Assembly (NCBI RefSeq): GCF_935825525.1
Contig: NZ_CAKXZT010000140.1
Coordinates: forward strand, 1-64,000
Source: Mesorhizobium escarrei
GTDB taxonomy: Bacteria > Pseudomonadota > Alphaproteobacteria > Rhizobiales > Rhizobiaceae
Reading direction: 5' to 3'
DNA length: 64,000 nucleotides
Part shown: in pieces, positions 17,858 to 26,945 of the stretch
How the letters are laid out: each line of letters begins with the position of its first letter
Position numbering within the stretch: position 1 is the stretch's first letter
Program-made: the position numbers and the translations under genes
The notes under the pieces: model-generated
What the model saw: only the letters and a program-made list of their open reading frames with translations
Database searches by the model: none
What the model was told of the DNA's origin: nothing

Positions 17858-18919
17858 ATGAAAATAGCCCATGTGGCGCCGCTCCACGAATCCGTGCCGC
17901 CTCGGCTCTATGGAGGCACGGAGCGCATTGTCTCCTATTTGACTGAAGGATTGGTCGAGCTAGGCCATGACGTAACTTTGTTCGCCAGTGGCGATACAAG
18001 GACCTCGGCAGAATTAGTGCCATGTCGCGAGCGTGCGCTGCGTCTTGACCAAAGCCCGCTGAAATCCGAGACAGCCGCCCACCTTTTGATGCTTTCCGAG
18101 GTGAGGAAACGATCTCAAGACTTTGATATCATTCATTTCCACCTCAGCCATTTCCTGCATTTTTCATTCTTCGAGCACATCCATGAGAGGACGGTGACGA
18201 CGCCGCATGGCAGGCTCGACTACGTCGATCTGGCACCGGCCTATAAGCGTTTTCCGCGCTTTCCGATGATCTCCGTGTCCGGCACCCAAAGGACGGGGCT
18301 GGCCGACGCCAACTGGCTGGCGACGATCCACCACGGGCTGCCGACCGAACTCTACAAGCCGGTTTTCGAGCCGAGCCCAGGGGAGCCCTACCTCGCCTTC
18401 CTTGGCCGGATGTCGCGCGACAAGCGTCCGGATCGTGCCATCGAGATCGCGCTGCGCTCGGGGCTGAAACTGAAGCTTGCAGCAAAGATCGGCGACGACG
18501 ACCGGGCTTATTTCCGCAAAATGGTCGAGCCGCTGGTTGATGGTGACCGTGTCGACTATGTCGGCGAGATCGAGGAAGACAAAAAGGCGGAATTCCTCGG
18601 CAAGGCGGCCGGCCTCGTATTCCCGATCGACTGGCCGGAGCCGTTCGGTCTTGCCGTCATAGAAGCGATGGCCTGCGGCACGCCGGTGATCGGCTGGAAC
18701 TGCGGCGCCTTGCCGGAAATCGTCGACCAAGGCGTGACCGGTTTTATCGTGGATTCCATGGAACGGGCGGTTGCCTCGGTGCCCGACTTGCTGCGGCTCG
18801 ACAGGCGGAAGGTGCGGGCTGTCTTCGAAAGGCGGTTTTCTGCCAAAAGAATGACCCGCGACTACGTTTCCGCCTATGCGCGCCTGATCGGCGCCTCGGC
18901 CGAAGCAAGACTGTCGTGA
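17858..18919 (+). CDS. GT4-family glycosyltransferase
   Basis: A 353-residue GT-B enzyme starting MKIAHVAPLHE; the frame is open further upstream but only this start matches the family. YGGTERIVSYL near residue 19 is the N-terminal glycine-rich loop. YLAFLGRMSRDKRPDRAIEIA opens the second domain, and EPFGLAVIEAMACGTPVIGW contains the EX7E nucleotide-sugar motif. Length is normal. The gene is 43 bases upstream of a glycogen-debranching-like enzyme and then otsA-otsB, all on +, suggesting a shared role in alpha-glucan or trehalose metabolism. The ribosome site is weak (GGGAAA). Confidence 0.85.
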   Translation: MKIAHVAPLHESVPPRLYGGTERIVSYLTEGLVELGHDVTLFASGDTRTSAELVPCRERALRLDQSPLKSETAAHLLMLSEVRKRSQDFDIIHFHLSHFLHFSFFEHIHERTVTTPHGRLDYVDLAPAYKRFPRFPMISVSGTQRTGLADANWLATIHHGLPTELYKPVFEPSPGEPYLAFLGRMSRDKRPDRAIEIALRSGLKLKLAAKIGDDDRAYFRKMVEPLVDGDRVDYVGEIEEDKKAEFLGKAAGLVFPIDWPEPFGLAVIEAMACGTPVIGWNCGALPEIVDQGVTGFIVDSMERAVASVPDLLRLDRRKVRAVFERRFSAKRMTRDYVSAYARLIGASAEARLS

Positions 18920-18962
18920 ACGGCATTACCTCGGGGGACGAAACGAGGGAGATATGTAGAGA

Positions 18963-21125
18963 ATGGCTCAACTCGACGAGCGCAGGCTTGATCCCGCGGT
19001 AGCACTTGCGTCCCTGGACGCCACCGCACCTCGAGAGCCGCATCGGCTGTTCGCCCTCAAGCAAGGCGATTGTTTTGCCGTGGCCGACGCCTACGGCGAT
19101 ATCCGCGGCGCCGGCGACGGTTTCTTCCGTGATGACACGCGAGTGCTTTCCGAATTCCGGCTGACCGTCGGCGACCGGCAGACATCGCTGCTCGGTGCGT
19201 CGCTCAGCCAGGACAATGTGCTCTTCACCTCCAACCTGACCAATCTGCCGATGCAGAGCGTCCGCGGCCGAGATATTTCGCAGGGCGCGATCCATATCGA
19301 ACGCGTCAGGCTGCTTTGGCAGGACCGGCTGTTTGAACGCATCACCCTTTCCAACTACAGCCAGGAACAGTCCACCATCCGCGTTTCGCTGCATTTTGCC
19401 GCCGATTTCCGCGACATGTTCGAAGTGCGGGGCTCGACAAGGCTGAAGCGCGGCATGGCCCATGCTGCCAAGACGGATGCGACATGCGTGCTGCTTCGCT
19501 ACGACGGGTTGGACGGGCTGGCGCGGATATCGGCGATATCGTTCTCGCAGGCGCCAGACCAGCTGACGGGCGACCGAGCGGACTTCCTGATTGCCGTGAC
19601 GAGGCGCAGCAGCAAGGTGCTGTATGTCGAAGTCGGTCCCGAAGTGGCGGAAACGCCGAACCGCGATCGCTTCCGCGCCGCCGCGGCCCGGGCTCGCTTC
19701 GGCATGCGGGCCAAGCGCCGCCATGGTGCTACGGTGCACAGTTCCGGGCGCGTCTTCAACGATTGGGTCGAGCGCGCCCGCGCCGATGTGGCGCTGCTGA
19801 CAACCGAGCTTACGACCGGGCCCTACCCCTATGCGGGCATCCCCTGGTTTTCGACGGCGTTCGGCCGCGACGGCGTGATCTCCGCCTTGCAGATGCTGTG
19901 GCTCAACCCGGGCTTGGCGCGAGGCGTGCTGGCCTTCCTTGCCCAACACCAGGCGACGGAGACATCGCCGTTCAGCGATTCGCAGCCGGGCAAGATCATG
20001 CACGAAACCCGCAAGGGCGAAATGGCGGCGCTGCGGGAACTCCCCTTCGGCCGCTACTATGGCGGTGTCGACACGACGCCGCTCTACATCCATCTCGCCT
20101 GCGCCTATGCGGACCGTACCGGTGACATGGCGTTCGTCGACAGCCTGTGGCCGTCGCTCTGCGCTGCGGCTGAATGGACCGAGGAGGCAAGCCGGCCGAC
20201 CGGCTTCGTCACCTATCAGCGTGCCGCCGAGTCCGGCCTCGCCAACCAGGGATGGAAGGACAGCCACGATTCCGTCTTCCATGCCGACGGCCGAACTCCC
20301 AAGGGACCGATCGCCCTGGTGGAGGTGCAAGGCTACGCCTTTGCCGCGTTCCGGGGGTTGGCGGCGCTCGCCCGCCGCCGCGGCGAGATCGACAGGGCCG
20401 ATCATTGGCAGAGCAGCGCGGAGGCCATGCGCGCCGCTGTGGAACGCCATTTCTGGCTGGACGACCCCGGCTTCTATGCCTTGGCGATCGACGGCGCCGG
20501 CGAGCCGTGCAAGGTGCGGACGTCTAATGTCGGGCACCTTCTCTATGTCGGCCTCCCCGCGCCGGCACGGGCGCAGATGGTCGCCGACCAGCTGCTTTCG
20601 GCGTCCTTCCATTCGGGCTGGGGGCTGAGAACGCTCGCCGACGATGCTGTGTTCTTCAACCCGATGTCATACCACAACGGCTCGATTTGGCCGCATGACA
20701 CCGCCATTTGCGGCGCCGGTCTGGCACGCTTTGGCGAGCGTGAAAACGTGATCCGGCTGATGAGCAGCACCTTTGAATCGGCTGTCCATTTCAACATGCG
20801 GTTGCCCGAGCTGTTCTGCGGCTTTACCCGCGCGCCGGGCGAAGCGCCGATCGCCTATCCCGTCGCCTGCCTGCCGCAGGCGTGGTCGGCTGGGTCTGCC
20901 TTCATGCTGATGCAGGCCTGCCTCGGCCTCGAGATCGACGGCTGGGCCGGCGAAATCCACGTCACCCGTCCCAGGCTGCCGATTGGTATCGACACGCTCA
21001 CGCTGAGGCATCTTGGCGTTGGCACCAGCAAGGTGGATCTGACGTTCCAGCGTGTCGGCGATCGGGTTGTCGCCTTTCTCGCCGACCGGCATGAGGGGTT
21101 AGTACCGCTCATCGTGCGAACCTAG
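18963..21125 (+). CDS. Amylo-alpha-1,6-glucosidase / glycogen debranching-like enzyme
   Basis: A 720-residue cytoplasmic protein. The N-terminal beta domain (LFALKQGDCFAVADAYGDIRG cut to its start here; FFRDDTRVLSEF) belongs to the GDE N-terminal type. The C-terminal part is an (alpha/alpha)6 barrel as in GH63/GH15-like enzymes, with WFSTAFGRDGV, QGYAFAAFRG and NGSIWPHDTAICGAGL. The family removes alpha-1,6 branches of glycogen or acts on related glucosides. GGGAG lies ahead of the start at moderate distance. It lies between a GT4 enzyme and otsA, so it may release glucosyl units for trehalose synthesis or trim a product of the GT4 protein. Confidence 0.82.
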   Translation: MAQLDERRLDPAVALASLDATAPREPHRLFALKQGDCFAVADAYGDIRGAGDGFFRDDTRVLSEFRLTVGDRQTSLLGASLSQDNVLFTSNLTNLPMQSVRGRDISQGAIHIERVRLLWQDRLFERITLSNYSQEQSTIRVSLHFAADFRDMFEVRGSTRLKRGMAHAAKTDATCVLLRYDGLDGLARISAISFSQAPDQLTGDRADFLIAVTRRSSKVLYVEVGPEVAETPNRDRFRAAAARARFGMRAKRRHGATVHSSGRVFNDWVERARADVALLTTELTTGPYPYAGIPWFSTAFGRDGVISALQMLWLNPGLARGVLAFLAQHQATETSPFSDSQPGKIMHETRKGEMAALRELPFGRYYGGVDTTPLYIHLACAYADRTGDMAFVDSLWPSLCAAAEWTEEASRPTGFVTYQRAAESGLANQGWKDSHDSVFHADGRTPKGPIALVEVQGYAFAAFRGLAALARRRGEIDRADHWQSSAEAMRAAVERHFWLDDPGFYALAIDGAGEPCKVRTSNVGHLLYVGLPAPARAQMVADQLLSASFHSGWGLRTLADDAVFFNPMSYHNGSIWPHDTAICGAGLARFGERENVIRLMSSTFESAVHFNMRLPELFCGFTRAPGEAPIAYPVACLPQAWSAGSAFMLMQACLGLEIDGWAGEIHVTRPRLPIGIDTLTLRHLGVGTSKVDLTFQRVGDRVVAFLADRHEGLVPLIVRT

Positions 21126-21258
21126 TTGGGTGCGGACCTAGCCTGGCTTTCGCATGCAACCAACCGCGGAGCTGCAATTAGAGGAACCGATGGCCCGTCT
21201 GCGCGTTCCGACGCACGGCAGCTTGTCATGATTGGCGGCTGAATTCGAAAACAACAAA

Positions 21259-23064
21259 ATGGCCACCGATCGGCCGGAGACAGTCGTTGTTCCAATGTCA
21301 GAGTTTGGCATAGAGGTACTCTGGGTTCTAATCATTGCAAGCCTTGGCCTTTCAGCTGTTGCCCTGGTGTTCTCGATATCCCACCGGCGCCGCATACCAG
21401 CGGCCGCATTCACCGCAGGCGATGACGTGGCTTCGGAGGCCCGCACGGTGCTGCGGGAGTTTGAAAAGAATGGCCACTCGGCCGATGCAGCGCTGATCAC
21501 ATGGTCGCCAGACACGTTGCGCAAGATCCTGGCCGACGATCTGCCGGAGACGCAGGTGATCGTCGTATCCAACCGCGAGCCCTACATCCACAACACTAGG
21601 GATGATGGCATTGAGCTCCTGGTGCCGGCCAGCGGGCTGGTTTCGGCGCTTGAGCCGATCACCCGCGCCTGCGCCGGCACCTGGATAGCGTATGGCGGCG
21701 GAACAGCGGACCGTCTCACCGTCGATGAGAACGACCGTGTTGAGGTGCCGCCTGGCAATCCGTCCTACACGCTGCGCAGGGTCTGGCTGACCGAGGAAGA
21801 ATACCACGCCTATTATCTGGGCTTCGCCAATGAAGGTCTGTGGCCGCTTTGCCATATCGCCTTCACCCGCCCGATTTTTCGCGCCTCGGATTGGGAGGCC
21901 TATGAGGCTGTCAACCGGAAGTTCGCCGATACAGTGGTTGCCGAAGCGCGCAACGAGCGGCCGATTGTGCTGGTCCAGGACTACCACTTCGCGCTCTTGC
22001 CGCGCATGATCCGTGAGCGCCTGCCCGAGGCGATCATCATTACTTTCTGGCATATCCCATGGCCCAACTCCGAAGTTTACAGCATCTGTCCATGGCGTGA
22101 ACGGATCCTGGAAGGTTTGCTGGGCAGCTCCATCATCGGCTTCCATACGCAGTTTCATGCCAATAATTTCACCGAGAGCGTCGATCGCTTCCTGGAAAGC
22201 CGGATAGAACGGGCGGACGCGGCGATCTCCTATGGCGGGCAAACGACGCTGGTGCACGCTTACCCCATTTCCATAGAATGGCCGGCCGAAATGCTGGCAA
22301 GATTGCCGGCTGTCGAGGAATGCCGTGCCCGTATCCGCGAAAGATTCGGGCTGCCGGCAAACGCCAAACTGTGCGTCGGCGTCGAGCGCCTCGACTACAC
22401 CAAAGGGATTATCGATCGCTTTCACGCCTTGGACGAATTGTTCACGCGACATCCCGAATGGGTAGGCAAAGTGGTTTTCCTGCAAGTCGCGGCGCCCAGC
22501 CGGGGCACATTGCCGGCCTACCAGCAACTTCATGACGAATGCCTTCGCTATGCCGAAGAGCTCAGCCAGCGCTATGGCGGCGCGAACTACAATCCCGTCC
22601 TGATGCTCGCCGAGCATCACTCGCAGGAGCAGGTCTACGAGATCTATCGCGCCGCCGACATATGCATGGTCACCAGCCTGCATGACGGCATGAACCTGGT
22701 GGCCAAGGAATTCGTCGCGGCGCGCGACGACGAACAGGGCGTGCTGCTGCTCAGCACCTTTGCCGGCGCTTCGCGCGAACTCCTGGAGGCACTGATCGTC
22801 AACCCCTATGATGCGACCATGATGAGCGAGGCCCTGCTGCAGGCGCTGACCATGACGCGGGACGAGCAGCGCGAGCGCATGCGGCCCATGCGCGAGATGG
22901 TCCGCGACAACAATGTCTATCGCTGGGCCGGCAGCATGCTGCTGGACGCTGCCCGCCTTCGCAAACGCGGTGATCTCGACCGGGTGACTGGCAACGGCGA
23001 GCGGCCATCCAGCAGCAACAATGTCATTTCCCTCTTCGAGCGGGCACGAAAGGCGGCGTCGTGA
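21259..23064 (+). CDS. otsA: Alpha,alpha-trehalose-phosphate synthase with N-terminal membrane anchor
   Basis: About 601 residues from ATG 21259; a TTG at 21232 is also in frame and neither has a strong ribosome site. The catalytic part starts near residue 93 (VIVVSNREPY) and shows the GT20 landmarks: FWHIPWP, GFHTQFH, VERLDYTKGI, and LHDGMNLVAKEF. It joins UDP-glucose and glucose-6-phosphate to trehalose-6-phosphate. The odd feature is a roughly 90-residue N-terminal extension with one hydrophobic helix (about 17-39) followed by HRRR, implying a membrane-anchored enzyme; ordinary OtsA has about 470 residues and none. The otsB start overlaps its stop. Another GT20 product such as glucosylglycerol phosphate cannot be excluded. 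Confidence 0.88.
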   Translation: MATDRPETVVVPMSEFGIEVLWVLIIASLGLSAVALVFSISHRRRIPAAAFTAGDDVASEARTVLREFEKNGHSADAALITWSPDTLRKILADDLPETQVIVVSNREPYIHNTRDDGIELLVPASGLVSALEPITRACAGTWIAYGGGTADRLTVDENDRVEVPPGNPSYTLRRVWLTEEEYHAYYLGFANEGLWPLCHIAFTRPIFRASDWEAYEAVNRKFADTVVAEARNERPIVLVQDYHFALLPRMIRERLPEAIIITFWHIPWPNSEVYSICPWRERILEGLLGSSIIGFHTQFHANNFTESVDRFLESRIERADAAISYGGQTTLVHAYPISIEWPAEMLARLPAVEECRARIRERFGLPANAKLCVGVERLDYTKGIIDRFHALDELFTRHPEWVGKVVFLQVAAPSRGTLPAYQQLHDECLRYAEELSQRYGGANYNPVLMLAEHHSQEQVYEIYRAADICMVTSLHDGMNLVAKEFVAARDDEQGVLLLSTFAGASRELLEALIVNPYDATMMSEALLQALTMTRDEQRERMRPMREMVRDNNVYRWAGSMLLDAARLRKRGDLDRVTGNGERPSSSNNVISLFERARKAAS

Positions 23065-23822
23065 CGGACCTGAGACTGCCGCTGGCCCCCGACCTGCCGG
23101 ACGAGCAATGGGCGCTTTTTCTCGATATCGACGGCACCTTGCTGGAACATGCCGCTCATCCCGACGCTGTCTTCGTCGGTGATGAACTGCGTCAGCTTCT
23201 CGGAGGAATCGAGCGAAGGCTGGGCGGCGCCCTCGCCTTCATCACCGGACGTTCGGTCTCTGCCGTCGACAGATTGTTTCATCCCCTGAAGCTGCGCGTT
23301 GCAGGGCTGTACGGGCTAGAGCATCGGTTGACGCCGGACGGCCAGGTCGACATTGCCGACGCTCCGGCGGATATCGCGGCCCTTGCCGACGAGATCGAGG
23401 CCGAACTGGGTGGAGGCAAGGTATATGTCGAGCGCAAAGGGCCGGTCTTGGCCATCCATACCCGCGCTGCGCCGCAACTGCTTGCCCGGGCAACGCAGCT
23501 TGTCGAACAGGCATTGACGCAGCTTCCGCCCGGGTATCGCGTGATTGCGGGAAACGCTGGCGTTGAACTCATGCCGCTGGAAGCCGTCAAAGGTGCTGCT
23601 ATCCGGCGTTTCATGGAAACCCCGCCCTTTGCCGGCCGGCGGCCGGTGTTCCTCGGGGATGACACCTCGGACGAACACGGTTTCGAGGCAATAAACGAGG
23701 CCAACGGCATCTCTATCCGCGTGAAGCCGCGCGGGCCGACGGTTGCAAGCTACGGTCTCGGCGACGTGACCGAGGCAATAGCCTGGCTCGAGGCCAATTT
23801 CGGTGCGGCGCGGGTGTCCTGA
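23061..23822 (+). CDS. otsB: Trehalose-6-phosphate phosphatase
   Basis: A 253-residue HAD-superfamily phosphatase starting with GTG, whose GTGA overlaps the otsA stop. Motif 1 is FLDIDGTLL (nucleophile and general acid Asp), motif 2 is FITGRS, and motif 4 is FLGDDTSDEHGF. The cap segment with ERKGPVLAIHTRAA is typical of OtsB. It dephosphorylates trehalose-6-phosphate to trehalose, an osmolyte and storage sugar in rhizobia. Coupled translation with otsA makes the pair a functional unit. Confidence 0.92.
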   Translation: MTDLRLPLAPDLPDEQWALFLDIDGTLLEHAAHPDAVFVGDELRQLLGGIERRLGGALAFITGRSVSAVDRLFHPLKLRVAGLYGLEHRLTPDGQVDIADAPADIAALADEIEAELGGGKVYVERKGPVLAIHTRAAPQLLARATQLVEQALTQLPPGYRVIAGNAGVELMPLEAVKGAAIRRFMETPPFAGRRPVFLGDDTSDEHGFEAINEANGISIRVKPRGPTVASYGLGDVTEAIAWLEANFGAARVS

Positions 23823-23883
23823 TCGCGATCCCGGTAATCCTCAGACAGGCTCGCGCCGTGCATGAATGCCGATTGGTTCCGGT

Positions 23884-24555
23884 TCAGCCGATCTTCCCGT
23901 CCACGATGTGAATGCGGCGGTCCATGCGCGCCGCCATGTCGAGATCATGCGTCACTGCCACGACGGTCTTGCCGCCCTCGCGCACCAAATTCTCCAGGAT
24001 TGCGAAGACCTGCTCGGAGCTCTTGCTGTCGAGGCTCCCCGTCGGCTCATCGGCGAGGATAAGCGGCGGGTCGTTGGCGAGCGAGCGTGCTACCGCGACG
24101 CGCTGACGCTGGCCGCCCGAGAGTTGGTCAGGCCGCTTGTCGAGATGTTCGCCGAGCCCCAGGGATGAAAGCAGCTCACCGGCCCGTTCGCGCATCTGAG
24201 GCCGCGCCAACCGGCCAAGCTTGCGCATTGGGATTTCGACATTTTCGCGCGCCGTGAACTCCGGCAGCAGAAAATGAAACTGGAACACGAAGCCCAGCAT
24301 CGAAAGCCTGGTCCGCGCGCGCTCCCTTTCATTCATCGGCTCGGCGTCGCGGCCGCCTATTGTCAACGTCCCGGCGGTCGGCCGGTCGAGCAGCCCGAGC
24401 AGATAGAGCAATGACGATTTCCCGGAGCCGGAGGGACCGGTGACGGCGACGAATTCTCTTTCGTCGATCGCGAGCGTGATGTCCTTGACCAGCGTGACGG
24501 GAACCGTCTCGGGCAACACGCGGGTCAGTTGCCTGGTCTCGATGAGTGCGCTCAT
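23884..24555 (-). CDS. ABC transporter ATP-binding protein (MacB/LolD type)
   Basis: A 223-residue ATPase. Walker A is GPSGSGKSS, the signature is LSGGQRQRVA, Walker B is LILADEPTGSLDS, and the H-loop is VTHD. This matches the LolD/MacB/FtsE branch that works with FtsX-fold permeases as mechanotransmitters rather than as import channels. The start overlaps the permease stop by four bases, and the adaptor gene precedes both, so all three form one operon. It supplies ATP hydrolysis for a tripartite exporter of unknown substrate. Confidence 0.92.
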   Translation of the reverse strand: MSALIETRQLTRVLPETVPVTLVKDITLAIDEREFVAVTGPSGSGKSSLLYLLGLLDRPTAGTLTIGGRDAEPMNERERARTRLSMLGFVFQFHFLLPEFTARENVEIPMRKLGRLARPQMRERAGELLSSLGLGEHLDKRPDQLSGGQRQRVAVARSLANDPPLILADEPTGSLDSKSSEQVFAILENLVREGGKTVVAVTHDLDMAARMDRRIHIVDGKIG

Positions 24556-25793
24556 GACGCGCCTCTGATGATCTCGACGGGGTTCAGGCGCGCCGCACGA
24601 CGCGCCGGCAGGTAGCCAGCGACTGCTGCCGAGCCCAGCGCGAAGGCCGACGCGATGACGTAGTGCGTCAAGCTCCAGGCGATCGGCAGCCGGGTCATCT
24701 CCTGGCCGGTCGCGGCGATCTCGAAACGCACCAGCGACAGCGCGTAGGTCATGGAGACGCCGAGCAGCCCGCCGAGCACGGAGCCGGCAGCGCCGATCGC
24801 GACGCCTTCAAGCAGAAAGAGCCGGCGCATGTCGGACTCCGGGAAGCCAAGCGACTTCATGATGGCGATGTCGCGCGCCTTTTCGTGCGTGATGGTGGAG
24901 ATGATGTTGTAGATGCCGAAGCCAGCGACCAGCATGATCGCGCCGACAACGGTGTACATGATGACGTTGCGTACGACGAGCGCTTCGAGGATCGATTCGT
25001 TGGCCTCCTGCCACGCCACCGCCTTGTAGCCCAGTTCGGCCTCGGCACGCTGCGCCACCGCCGGAGCGCGGTCAGGATCGTCGAGCTTGATGCGGATATC
25101 GTTGATGGCGTTCGGACGCGCCGAGAGAATCTGCGCGTTTTTCAGAAGCACATAGGCCTCACCTTCGTCGCGCGCGGTGGTGCCGGTGTGGAATAGGCCA
25201 GCGATCTTGAAGTTGCGCGTCAGTCCCTCGGCGGAAACCGCCGTTATCGTGTCGCCAAACCCGGCGCCGAGCCGGCTCGCCATCGTGTCGCCGATGAGCA
25301 CGTTGTTGCCGCCCGCGGCAAGCGCCGAAAAGCTGCCTTCGACGAAGTTTCCGACAATCGGCGACACGCCGGGCTCGCGCTCCGGTTCGATGCCAATGAT
25401 CGCCGCGCCGACTTCGCGGCTGGAAAAACGGATCACACCCTGCGTTTTGAGGCTTGCCGCGAACCGACCGGGAATCCAGCTCTCCAGCCAGGAGGTCGCG
25501 GCCGTCGGGTTGATGATGCCGCGGCGATCGTCGCGCGGCCTAAGCCCGGAAATCGCCACTGTCGCGAAGGCGTCCTCGGCCGGTTGACGGCGGGCCGTGC
25601 GCTGCTCGTCAGTGATGTCGACATGCGGCATCGTGTCGACGAGCTGCCTGACGAAATCGTCCTGCCCGCCCTGCATCAGCGCCGCCATGGCGATGGAGAA
25701 TCCGACACCGACCGCAACGCCGATCACGGCAACCAGTGTCTGGCGACCGCGGCCGGCAATGTGCGTGAGGGCGATGTCGAAGATGAGCGGCAT
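24552..25793 (-). CDS. ABC transporter permease, FtsX/MacB-like
   Basis: A 413-residue protein with one N-terminal membrane helix (about 16-40), a large periplasmic domain, and three C-terminal helices with the FtsX core (HEKARDIAIMKSLGFPESDM). Standard membrane topology for MacB/LolC/LolE-type permeases. It sits ten bases after the adaptor gene and is coupled to the ATPase. Because a HlyD-type adaptor is encoded with it, a MacAB/DevBCA-like exporter is favoured over a Lol lipoprotein release system. Substrate unknown. Confidence 0.88.
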   Translation of the reverse strand: MPLIFDIALTHIAGRGRQTLVAVIGVAVGVGFSIAMAALMQGGQDDFVRQLVDTMPHVDITDEQRTARRQPAEDAFATVAISGLRPRDDRRGIINPTAATSWLESWIPGRFAASLKTQGVIRFSSREVGAAIIGIEPEREPGVSPIVGNFVEGSFSALAAGGNNVLIGDTMASRLGAGFGDTITAVSAEGLTRNFKIAGLFHTGTTARDEGEAYVLLKNAQILSARPNAINDIRIKLDDPDRAPAVAQRAEAELGYKAVAWQEANESILEALVVRNVIMYTVVGAIMLVAGFGIYNIISTITHEKARDIAIMKSLGFPESDMRRLFLLEGVAIGAAGSVLGGLLGVSMTYALSLVRFEIAATGQEMTRLPIAWSLTHYVIASAFALGSAAVAGYLPARRAARLNPVEIIRGAS

Positions 25794-25803
25794 CGTTGCT
25801 TCA

Positions 25804-26811
25804 TCACTCCTGGGCGCCGGTGAGGCTCACACGCGCGCCGTCGGCGAGGTCGGCGGGATAGGGCGAGATGACGCGCGCCTTCTCGTCGAGTCCCGACAGA
25901 ACTTCGATGCCATTGGTGCCGCGAATGCCGGTTCGGATCTCACGTCGTCGGGCCTTGTCGCCTTCGGCGACGAACACCTTATTCTTGTCCACAGCAACGG
26001 AAGGGATCAACAGCGCATTTTTCGAAACGCGGATGACGATGTTCACGTCGGTCGACATGCCGATACGAAGCGGCGTATCGTCCGGCAGGCGGAAACGGAC
26101 GCGATAGGTCTTCGTCACCGGATCGCCCTTGGGTGTGATGCTGACGACCACCGCTTCCAGCTTGCGCTGGAGGAACGCGTCGGATTTAAGCAGCGCGCGC
26201 TGGCCGACCTCGACCCGGGGTATGTCCTCCTCGTTGACCTCGGCGACCACCAGGAGCGGCTTCGGCTCGCCGACCCAGAATAACACCGTGCCGAGTTCGG
26301 CGACCTCACCCACCTCGCCGTCCTGCCTGAGCACGACACCGGCGCTCGGTGCGCGTAACACGTAGGTGTCAAGTCGCGCCTTCTGTCCGGCGACCAACGC
26401 TTCGATCTGGCCGAGCTCGCTCTGTGCACGATCGAGAGCCTGCTGGCTCGCCGCACGCCTTTCGGCAAGCACCGTCAGCCGCCGGAGCTCTTCCTGGGCA
26501 AGCGCTTGACGCGCTTCGAGTTCGCCAAGCACGGCCCGGGCCTCGCTGTCGTCGAGCCTGGCGAGCACGTCGCCTTGTGCAACCCTCGACCCCTCGCAAT
26601 TGCATTGCTCGACGATCCTTTCGCGAACCACAGGAGTTACCTTGGCCCAGGTTTGCGGCTCGACAGAGCCACTCGCGTAAACGATTTCCGCCGCGTCGCC
26701 GCGTTGTGGCGTCACCACCGAAACCTTGGCCGGCTGCAACAGATACCAGGCGCCGAAAGCAGCCGCAGTCGCGACAATAACGATGCCAACAGTCCAGCGT
26801 GTCCGTCGCAT
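25804..26811 (-). CDS. HlyD/MacA-type periplasmic adaptor protein
   Basis: About 335 residues from ATG 26811, chosen because GGAGAG stands upstream and the protein then begins MRRTRWTVG followed by a membrane helix (about 7-25). The earlier in-frame codon at 26862 runs into the operator. A coiled hairpin (about 85-150, rich in Ala, Glu, Arg), a lipoyl-like domain (YVLRAPSAGVVLRQDGEVGE region) and beta-barrel domain follow in the usual order. It would link the inner-membrane ABC unit to an outer-membrane channel not encoded nearby. First gene of the operon and the likely target of the divergent TetR protein. Confidence 0.88.
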   Translation of the reverse strand: MRRTRWTVGIVIVATAAAFGAWYLLQPAKVSVVTPQRGDAAEIVYASGSVEPQTWAKVTPVVRERIVEQCNCEGSRVAQGDVLARLDDSEARAVLGELEARQALAQEELRRLTVLAERRAASQQALDRAQSELGQIEALVAGQKARLDTYVLRAPSAGVVLRQDGEVGEVAELGTVLFWVGEPKPLLVVAEVNEEDIPRVEVGQRALLKSDAFLQRKLEAVVVSITPKGDPVTKTYRVRFRLPDDTPLRIGMSTDVNIVIRVSKNALLIPSVAVDKNKVFVAEGDKARRREIRTGIRGTNGIEVLSGLDEKARVISPYPADLADGARVSLTGAQE

Positions 26812-26862
26812 GGGACTCTCCATGATCGAATCCGAATGTCGCGCGGTGACAGATAATAGCAC

Positions 26863-26881
26863 TAGACCGACCGTCGGTCTA
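26863..26881. promoter_or_regulatory. Palindromic operator, probably for the TetR regulator
   Basis: TAGACCGAC at 26863-26871 and GTCGGTCTA at 26873-26881 form a perfect 9-bp inverted repeat around one central base. It sits between the divergent adaptor and TetR genes, where a local repressor would act. The TAGACCGnCGGTCTA pattern is typical of TetR operators. Binding itself is inference. Confidence 0.75.
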
Positions 26882-26945
26882 TAAAAGTTGCATAAAGCTC
26901 CGGTTCGTGCTCCTCTTGCTCCACCTGCACTTTGTGAGGTTCGAT

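Noticed and set aside
18744..20612. 622-codon open frame on the minus strand
   Set aside because: It is fully antisense to the debranching-like gene, has Arg/Ala/Gly-rich composition from GC-skewed third positions and no family match.
21352..22683. 443-codon minus-strand frame
   Set aside because: Antisense to otsA, which has all GT20 motifs.
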